Assembly (NCBI RefSeq): GCF_000332495.1
Contig: NZ_AOGW02000008.1
Span: 189,001-253,000 of the forward strand
Direction: 5' to 3'
Length of the DNA stretch: 64,000 nucleotides
DNA from: Leptospira terpstrae serovar Hualin str. LT 11-33 = ATCC 700639
GTDB lineage: Bacteria > Spirochaetota > Leptospiria > Leptospirales > Leptospiraceae
Shown here in pieces: positions 34,164 through 43,878 of the stretch. The notes beneath the pieces were generated by a model that saw only the letters and a list, made by a program, of their open reading frames with translations, was not told the DNA's origin and did not search any database. Each line of letters opens with the position of its first letter. The first letter of the stretch is position 1. Made by a program: the position numbers and the translations under genes.

Positions 34164-36677
34164 TCAGTTTTGTGGCAATTTATAGATAGTTTTGGGAGGA
34201 ACTGTGTCAAGAAGGGGAACCTTCCAGATGTCCTTCGCATATTCCCTGATGGTGCGATCGGATGAAAATTTACCTGACCTAGCCACATTCAAAATGGATT
34301 TTTTGGTCCAAGTGGTTTCGTCCAAATAATCCTTCGCCACAAGGTTTTGGGTCTCGTCATAGGCATCAAAATCAGCCATCAGAAGGTAATTGTCTGTATA
34401 ATAGAGACTATCGTAAATAGGACCAAAAATTCCTGGTTCCCCCATAGAGAATAAATTTTCACGGATCATGAGTAAAACGCGGTGGAGGTCTTCATTGCGA
34501 CGAATGAAATCCGCTGGCTGGTATCCCGCCTCTTTCAAACGATAAACTTCTTCTGTATGGAGACCAAAAATATAAATGTTTTCCGCTCCCACCTCTTCTA
34601 AAATTTCTACATTGGCACCGTCCAAGGTTCCAATAGTCAATGCACCGTTTAACATAAACTTCATATTGCTGGTTCCGGAGGCTTCGGTTCCTGCTGTCGA
34701 AATTTGTTCGGATAAATTACTTCCAGGAATGATTTTTTCCGCAAGGCTCACACGGTAGTTGGGTAAAAAAACCACTTTCAACCTGTCGGCTACATCGGGA
34801 TCACGGTTCACTACCCAAGCTACATTATTGATTAGTTTGATGATGAGTTTTGCCATGTAGTATCCGGGTGCGGCTTTTCCACCAAAAATCACGGTTCTTG
34901 GTGTGACCACACGAGATGGATTTTCTTTGATCCTTCTGTACAATGCAATCACTCGCAGGATATTTAAAAGTTGGCGTTTGTATTCATGAAACCGTTTGAT
35001 TTGTACATCAATCAAAGACTTTGGATCAATGGCGATTCCCGTTTCACTTTTGATGAGTTTTGCCAATTCCTCTTTGGCAGTTTGTTTAACAATTTTCCAA
35101 TCATTATGAAAATCCGCATCATCTACAAATGATTCTAAAGCTTTTAGTTTGTATAAATCAGTGGTAAAATCATTTCCAATTCGTTTGGAGATCAAATTCG
35201 CCAAACTAGGGTTTGATTGGAGTAACCAGCGGCGTGGTGTGATTCCATTGGTTTTGTTATTAAATTTTTCAGGGAAAACTTTGGTAAAGGCTTGGAAGAT
35301 AGTTTTTTTAATGAGTTCCGAATGAAGTTCAGCTACACCATTCACCCGGAAGGATCCAATGACCGCAAGGTTTGCCATTCGGATTCTTTTTTCATTACCT
35401 TCTTCGATGATACTGACTTCTTGGATCTCGGCCTCAGATAAAATCCCTTTGTTTCTAACCTCAGACAAAAACCGATGATTGATTTCATAAATGATTTCTA
35501 AATGCCTAGGTAATAGTTTTTCAAAGAGCTCAACCCTCCATGTTTCCAACGCCTCCGGCAAAACGGTATGGTTGGTATACGAAAACACTTTTGTTACGAT
35601 ATCCCAAGCGGGTTCCCAATCCATTTCCTCATTATCCATAAAAATTCGCATAAGTTCCGCAATCCCAATGCTTGGATGGGTATCATTCAATTGGATGGCA
35701 ACGTAACTGGGAAGTTCTTTCAAATTGTAAGTGGATTCCCGATATTGTGTTAAGATGTCTTGGAGAGAAGCACAAACCATAAAGTATTGTTGTTTGAGTC
35801 TCAGCACCTTTCCTTGTTCGGTGGTGTCATTGGGATACAATACTTTAGAAATATTTTCGGAAATGGATTTATCCTGCACGGCTTTCATATAGTCACCGTG
35901 ATTAAAATAATCCAAATTGAACTCTTCTGAGGATTTGGCGGCCCAGAGTCTTAGATAGTTCACCGTACTCGTGTTAAATCCTGGAATTGGATAGTCATGT
36001 GCAGAAGCTAGCACTGTTTCATCGGGAACCCAATCGTGTTGGATTTTTCCTTTTCCAGAGACCCGAGTTTCCGTATGGCCAAAAAATCCAACGGAAAACG
36101 AAATATCAGAACGCACCACTTCGTAAGGAACCCCATCCGCATCCCAATGGTCGGGCATTTCTAATTGGCTTCCGTTGGCAATGATTTGGTTGAAGATTCC
36201 ATAATCATAACGGATTCCATATCCAAACCCAGGAACATTGAGAGTGGCCATGGAATCTAAAAAACAAGCCGCCAGTCGGCCAAGTCCCCCGTTTCCAAGT
36301 CCTGCATCCGTTTCAAATTCTAAAACATCGGTTAACTCAAATCCAATCCCCCGTAACATCACTTGGATGGTCTCGTATAACCCGAGATTGATGAGGGCAT
36401 TCATAAGGGTTCGTCCCATAAGGAACTCTAAGGAAAAATAAAACACACGCTTTGGATTTTCATTTCTGTAGCGTTCGTGCGTGACATTCAATCGATCGAT
36501 GAGAAAGTCGCGTATGGTATGACCGAGAGCTTTGTATATATCTTCGTTTTTAAGATTGAACCTGTTTTTACCAATGGTATATTCTAGATGGTGAGCAAAT
36601 TGTTTTTCCATCGAAGCCAAGTCGGCTTTTTGTTCTTCAGATAAAAGGGAAATTAAACGAGGATTTGTGACGACCAT
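34164..36677 (-). CDS. glgP: glycogen/starch/alpha-glucan phosphorylase
   Basis: GlgP releases glucose-1-phosphate from glycogen using PLP. The 837-residue length is standard. Motifs include EFLMGRTLMNALINLGL, the active-site loop region LGNGGLGRLAACFLDSMA, RFHEYKRQLLN, and the PLP-binding EASGTSNMKFMLNGA with Lys673. The start at 36677 follows the usual short leader. No glycogen synthase or branching enzyme is nearby, so its substrate pool is made elsewhere. Regulation is not visible from the sequence. Confidence 0.96.
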   Translation of the reverse strand: MVVTNPRLISLLSEEQKADLASMEKQFAHHLEYTIGKNRFNLKNEDIYKALGHTIRDFLIDRLNVTHERYRNENPKRVFYFSLEFLMGRTLMNALINLGLYETIQVMLRGIGFELTDVLEFETDAGLGNGGLGRLAACFLDSMATLNVPGFGYGIRYDYGIFNQIIANGSQLEMPDHWDADGVPYEVVRSDISFSVGFFGHTETRVSGKGKIQHDWVPDETVLASAHDYPIPGFNTSTVNYLRLWAAKSSEEFNLDYFNHGDYMKAVQDKSISENISKVLYPNDTTEQGKVLRLKQQYFMVCASLQDILTQYRESTYNLKELPSYVAIQLNDTHPSIGIAELMRIFMDNEEMDWEPAWDIVTKVFSYTNHTVLPEALETWRVELFEKLLPRHLEIIYEINHRFLSEVRNKGILSEAEIQEVSIIEEGNEKRIRMANLAVIGSFRVNGVAELHSELIKKTIFQAFTKVFPEKFNNKTNGITPRRWLLQSNPSLANLISKRIGNDFTTDLYKLKALESFVDDADFHNDWKIVKQTAKEELAKLIKSETGIAIDPKSLIDVQIKRFHEYKRQLLNILRVIALYRRIKENPSRVVTPRTVIFGGKAAPGYYMAKLIIKLINNVAWVVNRDPDVADRLKVVFLPNYRVSLAEKIIPGSNLSEQISTAGTEASGTSNMKFMLNGALTIGTLDGANVEILEEVGAENIYIFGLHTEEVYRLKEAGYQPADFIRRNEDLHRVLLMIRENLFSMGEPGIFGPIYDSLYYTDNYLLMADFDAYDETQNLVAKDYLDETTWTKKSILNVARSGKFSSDRTIREYAKDIWKVPLLDTVPPKTIYKLPQN

Positions 36678-36728
36678 GGTAAAAAATGGTAATCAAAGTA
36701 GTTATAGATTCAAGTAAAAAGAAATTTT

Positions 36729-37193
36729 TTAATCTCTTGCTGAGACCTTTCTTTCCAAAGTAAGAACGGCATCTTTACCGATTTTGTGTTTTGCAAACCA
36801 TCCTTGGTTGACTTCCAAAGCATACATCGCAGGTTTTCTTGCATTATAAACTTCTTCTGTTTGGTTTGGTTTCATGTCGAATGATTCTAAAAGTCGCATA
36901 TCTTCTGAAAAATAACCAATCGACAAAGGGATGAGAGTGTTCTTCATCCAAAAACTCAAATAATCAGGGCGAGGAAAAACAAAAAGCATCCCCTCATCTT
37001 CTCCGAGTTTCGTTCGGTACATTAGTCCCGTGGCTCTTGTGGAAGGTGAGTTGGCAATTTCCAGTTTTAAAGCACGGTCGGCTACACTCCCAAATAAAAT
37101 CTCAGGAGTGTTGGTTTGGGACGGAAAGGATTCTGCTTGTTTACAAACAGAAAGAGAAAAAAGAACAAGAAGAATTCCAATCCGTGTTTTCAT
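36729..37193 (-). CDS. DUF192 lipoprotein
   Basis: This 154-residue protein starts MKTRIGILLVLFSLSVC, a lipoprotein signal with Cys17. It has the DUF192 core: STRATGLMYRTKLGEDEGMLFVFP, FWMKNTLIPLSIGYF and the closing ALEVNQGWFAKHKIGKDA. DUF192 proteins are small periplasmic or membrane-bound proteins of unknown activity. It lies 4 bases downstream of the crotonase gene, so it is in the same operon, but no shared pathway is obvious. Confidence 0.88.
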   Translation of the reverse strand: MKTRIGILLVLFSLSVCKQAESFPSQTNTPEILFGSVADRALKLEIANSPSTRATGLMYRTKLGEDEGMLFVFPRPDYLSFWMKNTLIPLSIGYFSEDMRLLESFDMKPNQTEEVYNARKPAMYALEVNQGWFAKHKIGKDAVLTLERKVSARD

Positions 37194-37197
37194 TGCA

Positions 37198-37968
37198 TTA
37201 ACCTTTAAAATTTGGTTTTCTTTTTTCTAAAAAGGCAGAAAGACCTTCTTTGGTTTCTTCGTCTGCAAACCGGCCACCAAATAGTTGTTTTTCCCACTCC
37301 AAACCACCTTCCATATTGGTTTCCAATCCTTGACGAATGGCAGTTTTTGCCGCCTTAATCGCATTAGGTCCTCTGGAAAGGATCGTAGTTAAAGTTTTTT
37401 CAGATTCGTTTAATAACTCCGCAGGATCTGTGACTTTGTTGATAAGTCCCAAACGAAATCCCTCATCAGCGGAAATCATATCACCAGACAAAATGAGTTC
37501 CGTGGCACGTCCTACTCCAATCAGTCTTGGAAGTCTTTGTGACCCGCCAAATCCAGGCAGTAAACCCAAAGTAACTTCTGGAAGTCCTAATTTGGCAGAA
37601 GCAACCGCATAACGAATATCACACGCCATAGCCAATTCCATTCCTCCGCCCAAACAAAACCCATTGATGGCAGCGATAGAGATGAGACTAGATAATTCCA
37701 TCTTACGAAAAACAGTCTGGCCCAGTTCTGAAAATGCCTGACCTTCCCGGACATTGAACTCTTTCATTTTGGCAATGTCCGCACCAGCGACAAATGCTTT
37801 CCCTTCGCCAGTCAAAATGAATCCACGCACGGACGGGTTGGATTCCAGTTCGTCCACCATGGCTCCAATTTCAGTGATGACTACATCGTTCAGTGCATTG
37901 AGGGCTTCTGGTCTTTTGATGGTGACCAGCGCAAAATTGGATTTAATTTGAATCTCTAAAAAAGACAA
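37198..37968 (-). CDS. enoyl-CoA hydratase/isomerase family protein
   Basis: This 256-residue crotonase-fold protein has the oxyanion-hole segments AFVAGADIAKM (58-68) and INGFCLGGGMELAMACD (101-117). The two catalytic glutamates are Glu111 and Glu131 (LPEVTLGLLPGFGG), spaced as in true enoyl-CoA hydratases. It would hydrate trans-2-enoyl-CoA in beta-oxidation, the energy route of Leptospira, which lives on fatty acids. Other crotonase reactions cannot be excluded. It lies between the PP2C phosphatase gene (11-base gap) and the DUF192 gene. Confidence 0.9.
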   Translation of the reverse strand: MSFLEIQIKSNFALVTIKRPEALNALNDVVITEIGAMVDELESNPSVRGFILTGEGKAFVAGADIAKMKEFNVREGQAFSELGQTVFRKMELSSLISIAAINGFCLGGGMELAMACDIRYAVASAKLGLPEVTLGLLPGFGGSQRLPRLIGVGRATELILSGDMISADEGFRLGLINKVTDPAELLNESEKTLTTILSRGPNAIKAAKTAIRQGLETNMEGGLEWEKQLFGGRFADEETKEGLSAFLEKRKPNFKG

Positions 37969-37979
37969 ATGATTTCTCC

Positions 37980-39347
37980 TTATTCTTCTACTTCCAATAT
38001 TAGAAACATGGTGTCATCAGAAAAACTATCAAGTCCGTAGTTGGATTTTAGCTCAGTGAGTAGATTCATTTCTAATTCTTTGATGTTTGCACTTTGTCTA
38101 TGCCGATTAAGGAGCGCGAGTAATCCTTCGGTTCCGAGGCAATTCCCATCCGAATCTGTGGATTCAATGAGTCCGTCAGTATAAATAAAAAAACGATCTC
38201 CTGGTGCAATGGGCATTGTTTTTTCAGTAATGGGTGGAATCTTTATATTAAATCCTAGGATGGCACCTTGAGTTTCTAACTCTTGGTAGTCTTCGTCTTT
38301 GTGTGCTAAAATTAAATAAGGATGTCCTGCATTTCCTAAAGTCAGTTTTTTCTCAATGAAATCAAAGAATAAATAAATTGCCGAAGCGTGGTATTTATTT
38401 AGATCATTTGTCAAACGATCATCTAAATAATCCATAAGTTTTGCCGGTGCTGTTTTAAAACGATAAGGAATGGTAGATACAAGTACCTTCATGATGGAAG
38501 CAACCATGGCGGAAGAAATTCCATGCCCAGCAACATCAGTTAAAAACACACCTACGTTTCCTTCCCGGAGTTGTACGAAATCAAAGAAGTCTCCACCGAT
38601 GACATTAGGGCTTTTTCTGTAATAAGTAAAAGCAAGGCTTGGTATTTTGATATTCCCTGGGAAGAGTGCATCTTGTACTTTTTTTGCAAGCTCCAACTCA
38701 TGTAACATATACCGTTTTTCTTCGGACAGATTGTACATATCCGTAGTGTCTTTTCTTTTATTGAGAACAAATACAGTTCCAAGAGCTGCACTTCCCCAAT
38801 ACACTAAGATTAAAAAATATTTACTAAAAAAAGAAAACTGATCTGAAACTACTGTAGGAAGATTCAAAATATAAAGGATATGTAAAACTGAAAAATAAAA
38901 TGCACTCGTAATACAAGCTTTTGGGTCAAGCCTTGTGCTATACAAAAGAATGGGAAAAATAAAAGACATCAAATAGGAATTTAATAGATAAAAACTTCCA
39001 AGGGAGGGGAAGGAATGGATTCCCAGAATAAAAACTACGTAAACAAGCCCATCAGCAACAAATCCGCTGAAGTAAATCACTCTTTGAATGGGAACATTCT
39101 TTGTATAAAATTGCAAAAGTAAGATCAGACGAGCAATGGAAACCCCGAGTAGGTAAGGCAAAATTTGCATTCGGATTTCTGAAAACGGTGGAGCTATCAG
39201 TAAGGAATATACAATGATATGTGTGATAAAAATATAATATGTGTATTCTTTATCATAACGGGCTTCTACTAATTTTAAAATTTCCCATTCTGATCTTGTA
39301 GGTTTTCGAAAGATTTCTTTGAAGTATAAATAAAAGGAACGTGTCAA
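37980..39347 (-). CDS. membrane-bound SpoIIE/RsbU-type PP2C phosphatase
   Basis: This 455-residue protein has six or so membrane helices (about 35-205), a short coiled linker with ELAKKVQDALFPG (the usual RsbU helix), and a PP2C/SpoIIE domain. The domain's metal motifs are VIGGDFFDF and FLTDVAGHGISSAMVA, and the end is FSDDTMFLILEVEE. It would dephosphorylate an anti-anti-sigma factor in a partner switch; none is in the window. The start codon is TTG, directly after the TGA of the preceding gene, so translation is coupled. No kinase domain is present. Confidence 0.88.
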   Translation of the reverse strand: MTRSFYLYFKEIFRKPTRSEWEILKLVEARYDKEYTYYIFITHIIVYSLLIAPPFSEIRMQILPYLLGVSIARLILLLQFYTKNVPIQRVIYFSGFVADGLVYVVFILGIHSFPSLGSFYLLNSYLMSFIFPILLYSTRLDPKACITSAFYFSVLHILYILNLPTVVSDQFSFFSKYFLILVYWGSAALGTVFVLNKRKDTTDMYNLSEEKRYMLHELELAKKVQDALFPGNIKIPSLAFTYYRKSPNVIGGDFFDFVQLREGNVGVFLTDVAGHGISSAMVASIMKVLVSTIPYRFKTAPAKLMDYLDDRLTNDLNKYHASAIYLFFDFIEKKLTLGNAGHPYLILAHKDEDYQELETQGAILGFNIKIPPITEKTMPIAPGDRFFIYTDGLIESTDSDGNCLGTEGLLALLNRHRQSANIKELEMNLLTELKSNYGLDSFSDDTMFLILEVEE

Positions 39348-39689
39348 TCAGGGTTCTCCCCATACCAAAGTTTGGATCTCTGATCCATTCAAGGTGATGG
39401 TGAAAGCTTTTCCAGTATCCAAATACTTGTCCATTTGATTCGCAAGTTCGAATGCTTTTTTCTCGTCTTCCATTCGAAAGAAAAAAGGGTAAGAAAGTGC
39501 CTTGTAATTGTAGGGGAATCGTTCACAAACAAGGAGAGTCACACGAAAATGGTCGGGCCTTCTTTCTAAAACAATATGGGACACTTCTTTTCTAGTTAAA
39601 ATACGGACATCGGGTCGTAAATTCCACGGATTGATTTCAGCGAAAAGAATCCCTGGCAAAAAAAAGCATAGACCGACAAGTCCTTTCAT
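39348..39689 (-). CDS. small exported protein, unknown function
   Basis: I begin at the ATG at 39689, the fifth codon of the longest frame, because MKGLVGLCFFLPGILFAEINP is a clean signal peptide. The mature 90 residues or so have no known motif. It ends right at the TTG start of the PP2C phosphatase gene (TGATTG), so it is probably a co-expressed periplasmic partner. The start is only 19 bases from the divergent lipoprotein gene. Confidence 0.6.
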   Translation of the reverse strand: MKGLVGLCFFLPGILFAEINPWNLRPDVRILTRKEVSHIVLERRPDHFRVTLLVCERFPYNYKALSYPFFFRMEDEKKAFELANQMDKYLDTGKAFTITLNGSEIQTLVWGEP

Positions 39690-39708
39690 ATAGAAATACA
39701 ATCGGCAA

Positions 39709-40734
39709 ATGCGATTGAATCCTTACCTCATATCTTTACTTCTTTTCCTTTTTTGGGCCTGTACACCCAATTCGTTTTCAATACCGGAAAACCCGTACGC
39801 AGGATGGGCCAAAGAAAGTATTGGATTACAATCAAAGAACCATCCTACCAAACAAAGTACATGGAATACGCGAGTGTATCCTTTAGATTCCAAACGACTG
39901 GATACCTTAATTGCAATCAATGCCATTGATGGAATTAGCGATCTTCCGGGCCCCACTAAGGATCTTTCTCCTTGGAAAATAGAACTAAACAAAATTTATA
40001 AATCGTTACCTAAGGAAGTAAATGCACTCGCAGACTCGTTAGTGTATGGAATTTACTTTGTGACAAACTTAGGTTCCACAGGGCTTACTGGAATTGTGCG
40101 CGACGAGTTAGGCAAACCCATCGGTGGGATTTTATTTTTAGATTCCGATTTACTAAACGATGGAGGAAATGATTGGGCTTCCAAAAAAGAATCCACAGCC
40201 TTTCGGTCTTCCCAGGAACATAATATTAAAATTCATTTGGATGGTACGAACTCGAAAGAAACTGCGATTTGTTTTATCATATTACATGAATTAGGTCATA
40301 TTTTATCCGTAACAAAAGGACATGCTCCTGATTTTTCGGAAACACATAGAGACTTTCGAAACTATCCTCTCTTTGATGGAATCTGGTGGTCGGAAACCTA
40401 TTCACCATATGAAGCCACTTTTTTTCCCGAAAGAAACAAAATCAAATTTTACCAAGGATCTCCCACTATCTCTTTATTTCCCGAAGGAAAGTTTCTATAT
40501 AAAAAACTAACCAACACTGGGTTTGTTTCATTATATGCAGCAACCAATGCGGACGATACTTATGCAGAAGCTTTTGCACAATACGTTCATGTCTTTTTAA
40601 TGGGTAAAGAATACAAAGTCATCCTAACTTCAAGCGGGAGTTCAGAAACCATATTACAAGATCCCATTCGAAAGGAAGGAGGCAGAAGATTTCGTGAGTT
40701 ATTTCAAAACATTTTTTACCCTGCAAAACCTTAG
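39709..40734 (+). CDS. lipoprotein with HELGH zinc-protease motif
   Basis: This 341-residue protein has the signal MRLNPYLISLLLFLFWAC with the lipid Cys at residue 18. The motif ILHELGHILS (His193, Glu194, His197) and a later DDTYAEAFAQYVH with Glu287 look like the HExxH plus distant Glu of gluzincin-type zinc peptidases. It may cut or remodel envelope proteins. Family not identified. The 3' end overlaps the next gene by 41 bases, which couples it to the barrel protein. Confidence 0.7.
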   Translation: MRLNPYLISLLLFLFWACTPNSFSIPENPYAGWAKESIGLQSKNHPTKQSTWNTRVYPLDSKRLDTLIAINAIDGISDLPGPTKDLSPWKIELNKIYKSLPKEVNALADSLVYGIYFVTNLGSTGLTGIVRDELGKPIGGILFLDSDLLNDGGNDWASKKESTAFRSSQEHNIKIHLDGTNSKETAICFIILHELGHILSVTKGHAPDFSETHRDFRNYPLFDGIWWSETYSPYEATFFPERNKIKFYQGSPTISLFPEGKFLYKKLTNTGFVSLYAATNADDTYAEAFAQYVHVFLMGKEYKVILTSSGSSETILQDPIRKEGGRRFRELFQNIFYPAKP

Positions 40735-42022
40735 GATTCTGCTGGGATTGGTTCTATTTTCCTTTCCGTTACGTTCACAAACACAAACAGAAGTTCCAAA
40801 ACCTATCATCATTGAAACCAATACAGAAATTGTATCGGACTTTCTATGGCGAGGAAATTCATTTGCAGGAGAAGGACAAAGTCGAAGGAATGGTGCAGCA
40901 TACCAAAGTTTCACTTATGCTCCCGCCTTACAACCATCCATCAATGTCTGGTCACCCGAAAAAAAATTCCAGTTTTCTCTTTTTGGAAATTTCCAACTAA
41001 CCAATCGAGACGATAGGGATTCCGACCGCCGACTATTACAATCAAGTCCCGGCGGTGTGGGCCCTTCCTACTTGGGAGAACAAACAAAGTTTTTTGATCC
41101 TTATGACCAAGACCCCTGTGTCCGCTCCCTTCACGATCGAATTGCTACTGGCAACGAAGGTTCAGACCCTTGTTTAGGTTACAGCCCCAACCAAGGATTG
41201 GGTCCAAAAAAAGAGCCAAACGGAAACAAACGAGCGGATGGAATGTTTTTTTCCATGAGTTATCATTTTGATCCCAGCAAGTTTGGAGATTTTGCTGTTG
41301 GGATTTGGTTTTATAATACTTTTCAAAAAACTCCAAACACTCTTTTGAGTCCAGGCACTCAAAAACAAAATTCTTATGCATCAGGAGGACCAAATAACAC
41401 GTTCAATGCGAACAATCCAGATGCAATCACTAGACTAGTTTGGCATGAATACTTTTTACACTGGAAACTTCCATTTTTAAAAATAGTAAAACCGACCATC
41501 TCCTATTACACACAATATTCTACAGAAAACGGAGGACTACTGGCTGGTAAAAATTATCTTTCTCTTAGCGGTTCCTATACTTTTAGAGAAGACCAGTTTT
41601 TTCGAATTATGCCTCATTTCAATCTTGGTTATGCCATGGGAAACAATGCAGTGGACAATCGGAACGGAATCCAAGACATCACAACATCAACTTCATTCTT
41701 CTTTGGTGATTTTTTTATTAAGTTCGCTCATATCTTTCGACCAGACTTATACCTCTGGGATACAAATAATTATTATGGATATGCAGGGGGAGATCCAAAC
41801 AAAGCGCATTGGAACCGGAGTTCCGAGGATGGAAAGGTAACCGACCCATCTCGGATTTATGGTGCGTACAATACCTCAATTCTAAATGCTATCGAACAAA
41901 TCAACACTGGGAATTCCCTAGGTGATTCCATCGCAAAAACTTGGCTAAGAGAAGCTTATACCTTACAAAAAATCCCTTCCCATTTATTTTATGTTAGCTT
42001 AGGTTATTCCAAAGTTTTTTAA
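40694..42022 (+). CDS. outer-membrane beta-barrel candidate
   Basis: This 442-residue protein starts at GTG 40694, with a signal peptide (LRILLGLVLFSFPLRSQ) and a mature part full of short aromatic beta-strands (FLWRGNSFAG, FFSMSYHFDPSKFGDFAVGIWFY, FFIKFAHIF). It ends YVSLGYSKVF with terminal Phe, the usual outer-membrane barrel signature. A loop with two Cys (DPCVRSLHD ... SDPCLGYS) may form a disulfide. It starts inside the HELGH lipoprotein gene, suggesting that the two products are made and perhaps act together. No transported substrate can be inferred. Confidence 0.75.
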   Translation: MSYFKTFFTLQNLRILLGLVLFSFPLRSQTQTEVPKPIIIETNTEIVSDFLWRGNSFAGEGQSRRNGAAYQSFTYAPALQPSINVWSPEKKFQFSLFGNFQLTNRDDRDSDRRLLQSSPGGVGPSYLGEQTKFFDPYDQDPCVRSLHDRIATGNEGSDPCLGYSPNQGLGPKKEPNGNKRADGMFFSMSYHFDPSKFGDFAVGIWFYNTFQKTPNTLLSPGTQKQNSYASGGPNNTFNANNPDAITRLVWHEYFLHWKLPFLKIVKPTISYYTQYSTENGGLLAGKNYLSLSGSYTFREDQFFRIMPHFNLGYAMGNNAVDNRNGIQDITTSTSFFFGDFFIKFAHIFRPDLYLWDTNNYYGYAGGDPNKAHWNRSSEDGKVTDPSRIYGAYNTSILNAIEQINTGNSLGDSIAKTWLREAYTLQKIPSHLFYVSLGYSKVF

Positions 42023-42048
42023 ACCAAGTAAAATCAATTTGGTTTTTT
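42021..42048 (+). terminator. weak intrinsic terminator before the che operon
   Basis: AAACCAA (42021-42027) and TTGGTTT (42039-42045), followed by TTT, directly at the end of the barrel gene. The stem is AT-rich, so termination may be partial. Confidence 0.55.
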
Positions 42049-42070
42049 GCATTTTAATATTAGGAAAGAC

Positions 42071-42098
42071 TTGACTTACCTAATGCATTGAATATATT
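42071..42098 (+). promoter_or_regulatory. sigma-70-type promoter of the chemotaxis-like operon
   Basis: TTGACT (42071-42076), 16-base spacer, TATATT (42093-42098): five of six matches at both boxes. The ribosome site AGGGGAAAA leads into ATG 42123. This is the best promoter in the window and suggests the operon is under housekeeping sigma, not sigma-28. Confidence 0.7.
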
Positions 42099-42122
42099 TC
42101 CGTCCACCTCTAGGGGAAAACT

Positions 42123-43871
42123 ATGAAATGGATTCATGATTTAAAGATTCGGGTCAAATTACTTTTAGCGTTTATGGTAACCATTCTCTTGATGATAGTG
42201 GTTGCTGGTGCCAGTTTCTATTCGGCACGTCAAATTTTAGCTTCACTTCACACTGTGTTTGAAGACCGTGTGGTACCGATTAGCCAAATCAAAGAAGTAT
42301 CTGACGCTTATCTTATTGGAATTGTCGATTCAGCCAATAAAGTCCGTGCAAAAAAAATTACGATAGAAGAAGCTCTCGAATCCATTCGTGAATCAGAAAC
42401 GAAAGCTGATGCTGTTTGGAAAGTGTATTTAGGAACCTATCTTGTCCCCGAAGAAAAAGCGATCATTGATCAGATGGAAAAAGAATTTCCTCCACTGAAA
42501 GCTGGAGTCAAACAACTTCGCATCATTTTAGAAACTAGAAACGAAGTAGAACTAGAAAAGTTTGTCACAGTCGACATGTATCCTATCTTCGAACCACTTA
42601 CCCACCACTTGGACGATTTGATCCGAGTGCAATTGAAGGTTGCCAAAGAAGAATACCACAAATCAGAAGCACAATTTAAAAGTTCCTTAGTGATTGTTTC
42701 TGGGGTTGTCATTCTTGCTTTTGTTATGGTATTTCTCATCGCCATTTTCTTCTCTGATTCCATTGCAGCTCCAATGAAAAAAATTGTGGAAGTAGCACAA
42801 ACTGTCTCTATTGGTGATTTGGATGTAGACTTAGATACTAAACATAAAAAATCTGCAAATGCTAAAAATTTAGAAGGAAATGAAATCCAACAACTTTCAC
42901 AAGCGTTTATGGAGCTTGTCTCTTTTATCAAAGAACGGGCAGAACATTTAGAACGTATTGCAAATTCTGATCTTAGCGCTGATGTCACCCTCAAATCAGA
43001 ACGTGACCAACTGGGTTTAAGTTTACGACGAATGCTCATCAACTTATCCGATGTTGTGGAAAAGTTATATTTCTCATCACAAGAAGTAGACCTAGGTGCT
43101 CAACAACTAGCCGATGCCAGCACTTCCTTATCGGAAGCTGCCAGTGAACAAGCAAGCGCAGTTGAAGAAATTTCGGCTACCCTCACTGAAATCAGCAATA
43201 GTTTCTTAGCGAATGCAGAAAATGCAGAAAGGATGACTGAATTTTCAGAATCAACCGCCAAACAAGCTATAGAGGGAAATTCTAAAATGAAAGATTTGGT
43301 TTCTGCTATGGGAGAAATCAGCAATTCCTTTGATCAAATTTCCAAAATCAACAAAGTCATAAATGACATTGCTTTCCAGACTAATATCTTAGCACTGAAT
43401 GCAGCAGTTGAAGCGGCAAGGGCTGGTCAACATGGAAAAGGATTTGCTGTTGTAGCGGAAGAAGTAAGAAACCTTGCACAAAAAAGTGCGAGTGCAGCCG
43501 ATGAAACAACTCTCTTGATTGAATCTTCTATGAAAAAAGTAAAATCAGGAAATGAAGCCACAGAAAAAACGGCTGAGGTGCTCGGAAAAATCTCAGAAAG
43601 TGCCGACAACGTTAGCAGCCTAACCAAAGATCTAGCTCTTTCTATCCACGAACAAAAATCAGCTGTACTCCAAATTACTCAAGGAATAGACCAGGTAACG
43701 ACTGTTACTTCTACAACGGCAGCTTCCGCAGAAGAAGTTGCCGCATCAAGTGAAACTTTAAAGCGCCAAGTAGAAATTATGCGCTCGATCATCATGGGTT
43801 TCAAACTGAAAGAAGACGGTTCTAAATCAACCGCCCTCACTCGAGTAGAAAGACCAAGAATCGTATTGTAG
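42123..43871 (+). CDS. methyl-accepting chemotaxis protein
   Basis: This 582-residue receptor has a first membrane helix (about 10-32), a helical sensor of the 4HB type (35-190, [22 protein letters not shown]), a second helix (about 190-213), a HAMP domain, and a long cytoplasmic coiled coil. The signalling tip is [21 protein letters not shown] (residues split around 420-440), followed by [16 protein letters not shown]. The C-terminus ends PRIVL with no CheR-docking pentapeptide. It is the first gene of an eight-gene operon and probably feeds the CheW/CheA encoded next. Confidence 0.95.
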   Translation: MKWIHDLKIRVKLLLAFMVTILLMIVVAGASFYSARQILASLHTVFEDRVVPISQIKEVSDAYLIGIVDSANKVRAKKITIEEALESIRESETKADAVWKVYLGTYLVPEEKAIIDQMEKEFPPLKAGVKQLRIILETRNEVELEKFVTVDMYPIFEPLTHHLDDLIRVQLKVAKEEYHKSEAQFKSSLVIVSGVVILAFVMVFLIAIFFSDSIAAPMKKIVEVAQTVSIGDLDVDLDTKHKKSANAKNLEGNEIQQLSQAFMELVSFIKERAEHLERIANSDLSADVTLKSERDQLGLSLRRMLINLSDVVEKLYFSSQEVDLGAQQLADASTSLSEAASEQASAVEEISATLTEISNSFLANAENAERMTEFSESTAKQAIEGNSKMKDLVSAMGEISNSFDQISKINKVINDIAFQTNILALNAAVEAARAGQHGKGFAVVAEEVRNLAQKSASAADETTLLIESSMKKVKSGNEATEKTAEVLGKISESADNVSSLTKDLALSIHEQKSAVLQITQGIDQVTTVTSTTAASAEEVAASSETLKRQVEIMRSIIMGFKLKEDGSKSTALTRVERPRIVL

Positions 43872-43878
43872 GCAAAAA

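Noticed and set aside
42470..43042. 190-codon antisense frame within the receptor gene
   Set aside because: Low-complexity Ser-rich product that mirrors the codon bias of the true receptor gene.
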